Assembly: GCA_021648025.1 (NCBI GenBank)
Contig: JAKITO010000014.1
Location: 1-64,000, forward strand
Length of the DNA: 64,000 nucleotides
Direction of reading: 5' to 3'
Origin: Paracoccaceae bacterium
GTDB taxonomy: Bacteria; Pseudomonadota; Alphaproteobacteria; Rhodobacterales; Rhodobacteraceae
Shown: in pieces, positions 62,022-64,000 of the stretch
Position numbering within the stretch: position 1 is the stretch's first letter
Layout of the letters: every line of letters begins with the position of its first letter
Translations under genes and position numbers: made by a program
The notes under the pieces: generated by a model
What the model was told of the DNA's origin: nothing
Databases searched by the model: none
Seen by the model: only the letters and a program-made list of their open reading frames with translations

Positions 62022-62390
62022 CTAATTGCCAGACACAATCCCAAAGCGGCGAACAGGAACGCTGTCTTTGGGCATGAACCCTCTGGCTCTGTCAAATATC
62101 CTGTTGAACGAACTGGATTGGGCTGAGGACGTACTTTTCCCCCCGTCTGGCGAAAAATTCAGAACTGGAACCGGATCTGTGATTTCACCATTGAAGCGGC
62201 CGGACAAATGTTCGGCCTTTTTGGCAATATGCGCTGAAACTTTCGGCTGGGATGCCAGAACAAGCGAGATCAACACTCCGCAGGTGCCAACCATTACCCA
62301 AATGGCCACACGTCGCATCCGCCACGGGCCTCGGGGTTCGGGTGGTAACGGTGCAGTACGCACGATTATTCTGGGGACATTATAAGCCAT
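62022..62390 (-). CDS. Hypothetical single-pass membrane protein
   Basis: 122 residues. A basic N-terminus (PRGPWRMRRVA) precedes one membrane helix (about 27-47, VAIWVMVGTCGVLISLVLA), then a Ser/Asp-rich soluble part. No family recognised. A plus-strand frame of similar length overlaps it (62026-62385), but only the minus frame has a membrane-protein pattern with positive-inside topology, so I prefer it. The ribosome-binding site is weak. Confidence 0.6.
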   Translation of the reverse strand: MAYNVPRIIVRTAPLPPEPRGPWRMRRVAIWVMVGTCGVLISLVLASQPKVSAHIAKKAEHLSGRFNGEITDPVPVLNFSPDGGKSTSSAQSSSFNRIFDRARGFMPKDSVPVRRFGIVSGN

Positions 62391-62453
62391 ATCGCAAACG
62401 TACCTGCCAACCGCGACGTGGTTACGGCGGGATTAAGGCACATTTTAGATAAA

Positions 62454-62472
62454 TACCCGAATAATTCGGGTA
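62454..62472 (-). terminator. Terminator of the fabB-fabI operon
   Basis: Palindrome TACCCGAAT-ATTCGGGTA with one central base. On the minus strand it is followed by TTTATCT, 24 bp past the fabI stop codon, in the position and form of an intrinsic terminator. Confidence 0.8.
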
Positions 62473-62495
62473 AATTACGTCAGGGTGTCGAAATT

Positions 62496-63287
62496 CTACA
62501 GGTTTTCCTTCTGCGGCATACCCAGAATGTGAAACCCGCCATCAACGCGAATAATTTCACCCGTGGTGCAGGCCCCGGCGTCCGAGGCAAGATAGACAGC
62601 AGTGCCGCCCACCGCCTCAAGCGTCGCATTGGCCCGCAGAGGCGTGTTTTGTTCGGTGTGTTTATAGGTCTTGCGCGCCCCGCCGATGGCCGCCCCTGCA
62701 AGGGTACGCATGGGACCAGGTGAGATGGCATTGACACGAATGCCTTCGGGGCCAAGGTCGTTGGCCAGATAGCGCGTGGTGGCTTCCAGTGCGGCTTTGG
62801 CGACGCCCATGACGTTGTAGTTGGGAATGACCCGGTTTGAGCCCTGGAACGTCAGGGTCAACATGGTGCCGCCGTTTTCAACCATCATCGGATGTGCCCG
62901 CCGCGCCACTTCGACAAAGGAATAGGCCGAGATGTCCATGGTGCGTTTGAAATTGTCGCGTGACGTGTCAAGGAACCGACCCGTAAGTTCCGACTTGTCG
63001 GAAAACGCAATCGCGTGCACCACAAAGTCGATGGTCGCCCAGCGCGCTGCCAATTGCTCAAACGCCGTGTCCAGCGACGCATCATCCGTCACATCCACAT
63101 CAACCATGAAATCCGACCCGACGCTGGCCGCCAAGGGTGCCAAACGCTTGCCAAACGCTTCGCCCTGATAGGTGAATGCCAGTTCGGCGCCTGCGCTGGC
63201 CATGGCGCGGGCAATGCCCCAGGCGATCGAGCGTTCGTTGGCCACGCCCATGATCAACCCGCGTTTGCCTTGCAATACATCCGACAT
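62496..63287 (-). CDS. fabI: Enoyl-[acyl-carrier-protein] reductase (NADH)
   Basis: 263 residues of the SDR-like FabI family. NADH site GLIMGVANERSIAWGIA; VHAIAFSDKSEL; the catalytic Tyr-x6-Lys in NYNVMGVAKAALE; and SPGPMRTLAGAAI. It performs the last reduction in each fatty acid elongation cycle and is the triclosan target. Follows fabB by 9 bp on the minus strand. Confidence 0.96.
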   Translation of the reverse strand: MSDVLQGKRGLIMGVANERSIAWGIARAMASAGAELAFTYQGEAFGKRLAPLAASVGSDFMVDVDVTDDASLDTAFEQLAARWATIDFVVHAIAFSDKSELTGRFLDTSRDNFKRTMDISAYSFVEVARRAHPMMVENGGTMLTLTFQGSNRVIPNYNVMGVAKAALEATTRYLANDLGPEGIRVNAISPGPMRTLAGAAIGGARKTYKHTEQNTPLRANATLEAVGGTAVYLASDAGACTTGEIIRVDGGFHILGMPQKENL

Positions 63288-63296
63288 TTTTGCGAC

Positions 63297-64000
63297 CTAC
63301 CCGTTGTACTTTGAAAGGATCATTGATCCATTGGTGCCGCCAAAGCCAAAGCTGTTGGTCATTACGCTGTCCAACCCGGCGTTATCGACATGCTCCACCG
63401 CAATCTCGGACGGGTCCAAAGCCGGGTCAAGCGTTTCAACATTGATCGAGCGGGTGATAAAATCGTTTTTCAGCATCAACAGCGAGAATATCGCCTCTAA
63501 CGCGCCGGCTGCGCCCTGCGCGTGGCCGGTCATCGACTTGGTTGAACTGATCGGTGGGGTGTTGCCCCCGTAAGATTCAATGGGGCCGAACACCCGGCGC
63601 ACCGCCTCGACCTCGCCCACATCCCCCACCGGAGTCGACGTGCCGTGGGCATTGATATACCCAACCTTGCGTCCTTCGGGCAGGGTGGACAGGGCCAGCC
63701 GCATCGCCCGCTCGCCGCCTTCGCCAGAGGGGGCCACCATATCGTGACCGTCGGATGTCGCGGCATAGCCGGTGATTTCGCCGTATATCTTGGCACCGCG
63801 CGCCAAGGCGTGCTGCAACTCCTCCAACACCACAATGCCGCCGCCGCCGGAAATCACAAACCCGTCGCGGTTGGCGTCAAAGGCGCGGCTGGCGGTTTCC
63901 GGCGCTTCGTTATATTTACTGCTCATCGCGCCCATGGCGTCGAACAGGCAGCTAAGGGTCCAGTCAAGTTCTTCGCCGCCACCGGCGAACATCACGTCCT
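63297..64000 (-). CDS. fabB: 3-oxoacyl-ACP synthase I (partial, 5' end outside)
   Basis: C-terminal ~234 residues; the start lies beyond the window. Catalytic His in [12 protein letters not shown] and the Lys in [17 protein letters not shown] mark a KAS I/II enzyme; the [11 protein letters not shown] segment is the FabB-like form. The active-site Cys should be just upstream of the visible part. Position directly before fabI fits the fabA-fabB-fabI unsaturated fatty acid operon of alphaproteobacteria; fabA would be outside the window. Confidence 0.93.
   Translation of the reverse strand, partial: DVMFAGGGEELDWTLSCLFDAMGAMSSKYNEAPETASRAFDANRDGFVISGGGGIVVLEELQHALARGAKIYGEITGYAATSDGHDMVAPSGEGGERAMRLALSTLPEGRKVGYINAHGTSTPVGDVGEVEAVRRVFGPIESYGGNTPPISSTKSMTGHAQGAAGALEAIFSLLMLKNDFITRSINVETLDPALDPSEIAVEHVDNAGLDSVMTNSFGFGGTNGSMILSKYNG

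Noticed and set aside
62026-62385. Plus-strand frame overlapping the hypothetical gene at 62022-62390
   Set aside because: No start signal and no domain pattern, while the minus frame shows a membrane helix with positive-inside charge.
1-64000. CRISPR array, prophage, integron or complete insertion sequence
   Set aside because: No regular spaced repeats, capsid/terminase/integrase genes or transposase reading frames were seen; only short palindromic repeats and one possible MITE-like element.

Overview
This is a moderately GC-rich chromosomal window from an alphaproteobacterium, almost certainly of the Rhodobacterales (Roseobacter or Rhodobacter group). The placement rests on protein character and gene order: an ~1151-residue SMC with an apparent TTG start, a TrcR (DUF1013) cell-cycle regulator, a DUF1491 protein next to era, an NDUFS4-type complex I subunit, a perfect CtrA box, and the run rpoZ - RelA/SpoT homologue - DUF2062 - pdxJ - acpS - lepB - rnc - era - DUF1491 - recO. 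No database search was possible; family names come from recognised motifs.

Layout. 1-1.6 kb: dodecin, a DUF2442 protein and a two-gene cassette of unknown function, sprinkled with short palindromic repeats ending in CTACG. 1.7-6.3 kb: uvrB, a cytochrome P450, an NDUFS4-like subunit, a frameshifted GNAT acetyltransferase and tRNA-Arg(UCU). 6.5-14.2 kb: a complete LIV/HAAT-type ABC importer followed by the four-carbon sugar-acid (tetronate) genes otnK, otnC and otnI, and a wrecked remnant of the matching dehydrogenase (ltnD). 14.2-16.2 kb: DUF1203 protein, trmB and a sterol-desaturase pseudogene, divergent from a tetR gene with a palindromic operator. 17-22.6 kb: GMC oxidoreductase, PPK2, an orphan 307-residue protein, rpsU, an RNase T2 and trcR. 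22.7-32.7 kb: recR-ybaB divergent from smc, a YbjN protein, a lytic transglycosylase, cobD, a degenerate single-domain receiver behind a CtrA box, and glutathionyl-hydroquinone reductase. 32.7-41.9 kb: a PatB/MalY aminotransferase, then def - def-like - fmt, two small membrane proteins, psd-pssA, rnhA, ispH, a membrane-anchored cytochrome c and a NYN protein. 42-52 kb: the housekeeping run folK to recO. 52-64 kb (mostly minus strand): a BigR/SqrR-like ArsR repressor, an enolase-superfamily dehydratase with an alcohol dehydrogenase, pcaD-pcaB with an MFS exporter, a haloacid dehalogenase operon, an FKBP isomerase, and the fabB-fabI operon cut by the window end.

No phage, plasmid, CRISPR or intact insertion sequence was seen. 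The most distinctive theme is decay in an otherwise ordinary chromosome: four broken genes (GNAT, ltnD, sterol desaturase, a DUF971 fragment) and a second deformylase whose catalytic Glu is Gln. The best leads are the ABC importer tied to a tetronate pathway that has lost its first enzyme, the CtrA-controlled degenerate receiver, the Cys42/Cys108 ArsR sensor beside a 106-bp inverted-repeat element, and the family of palindrome-CTACG repeats.
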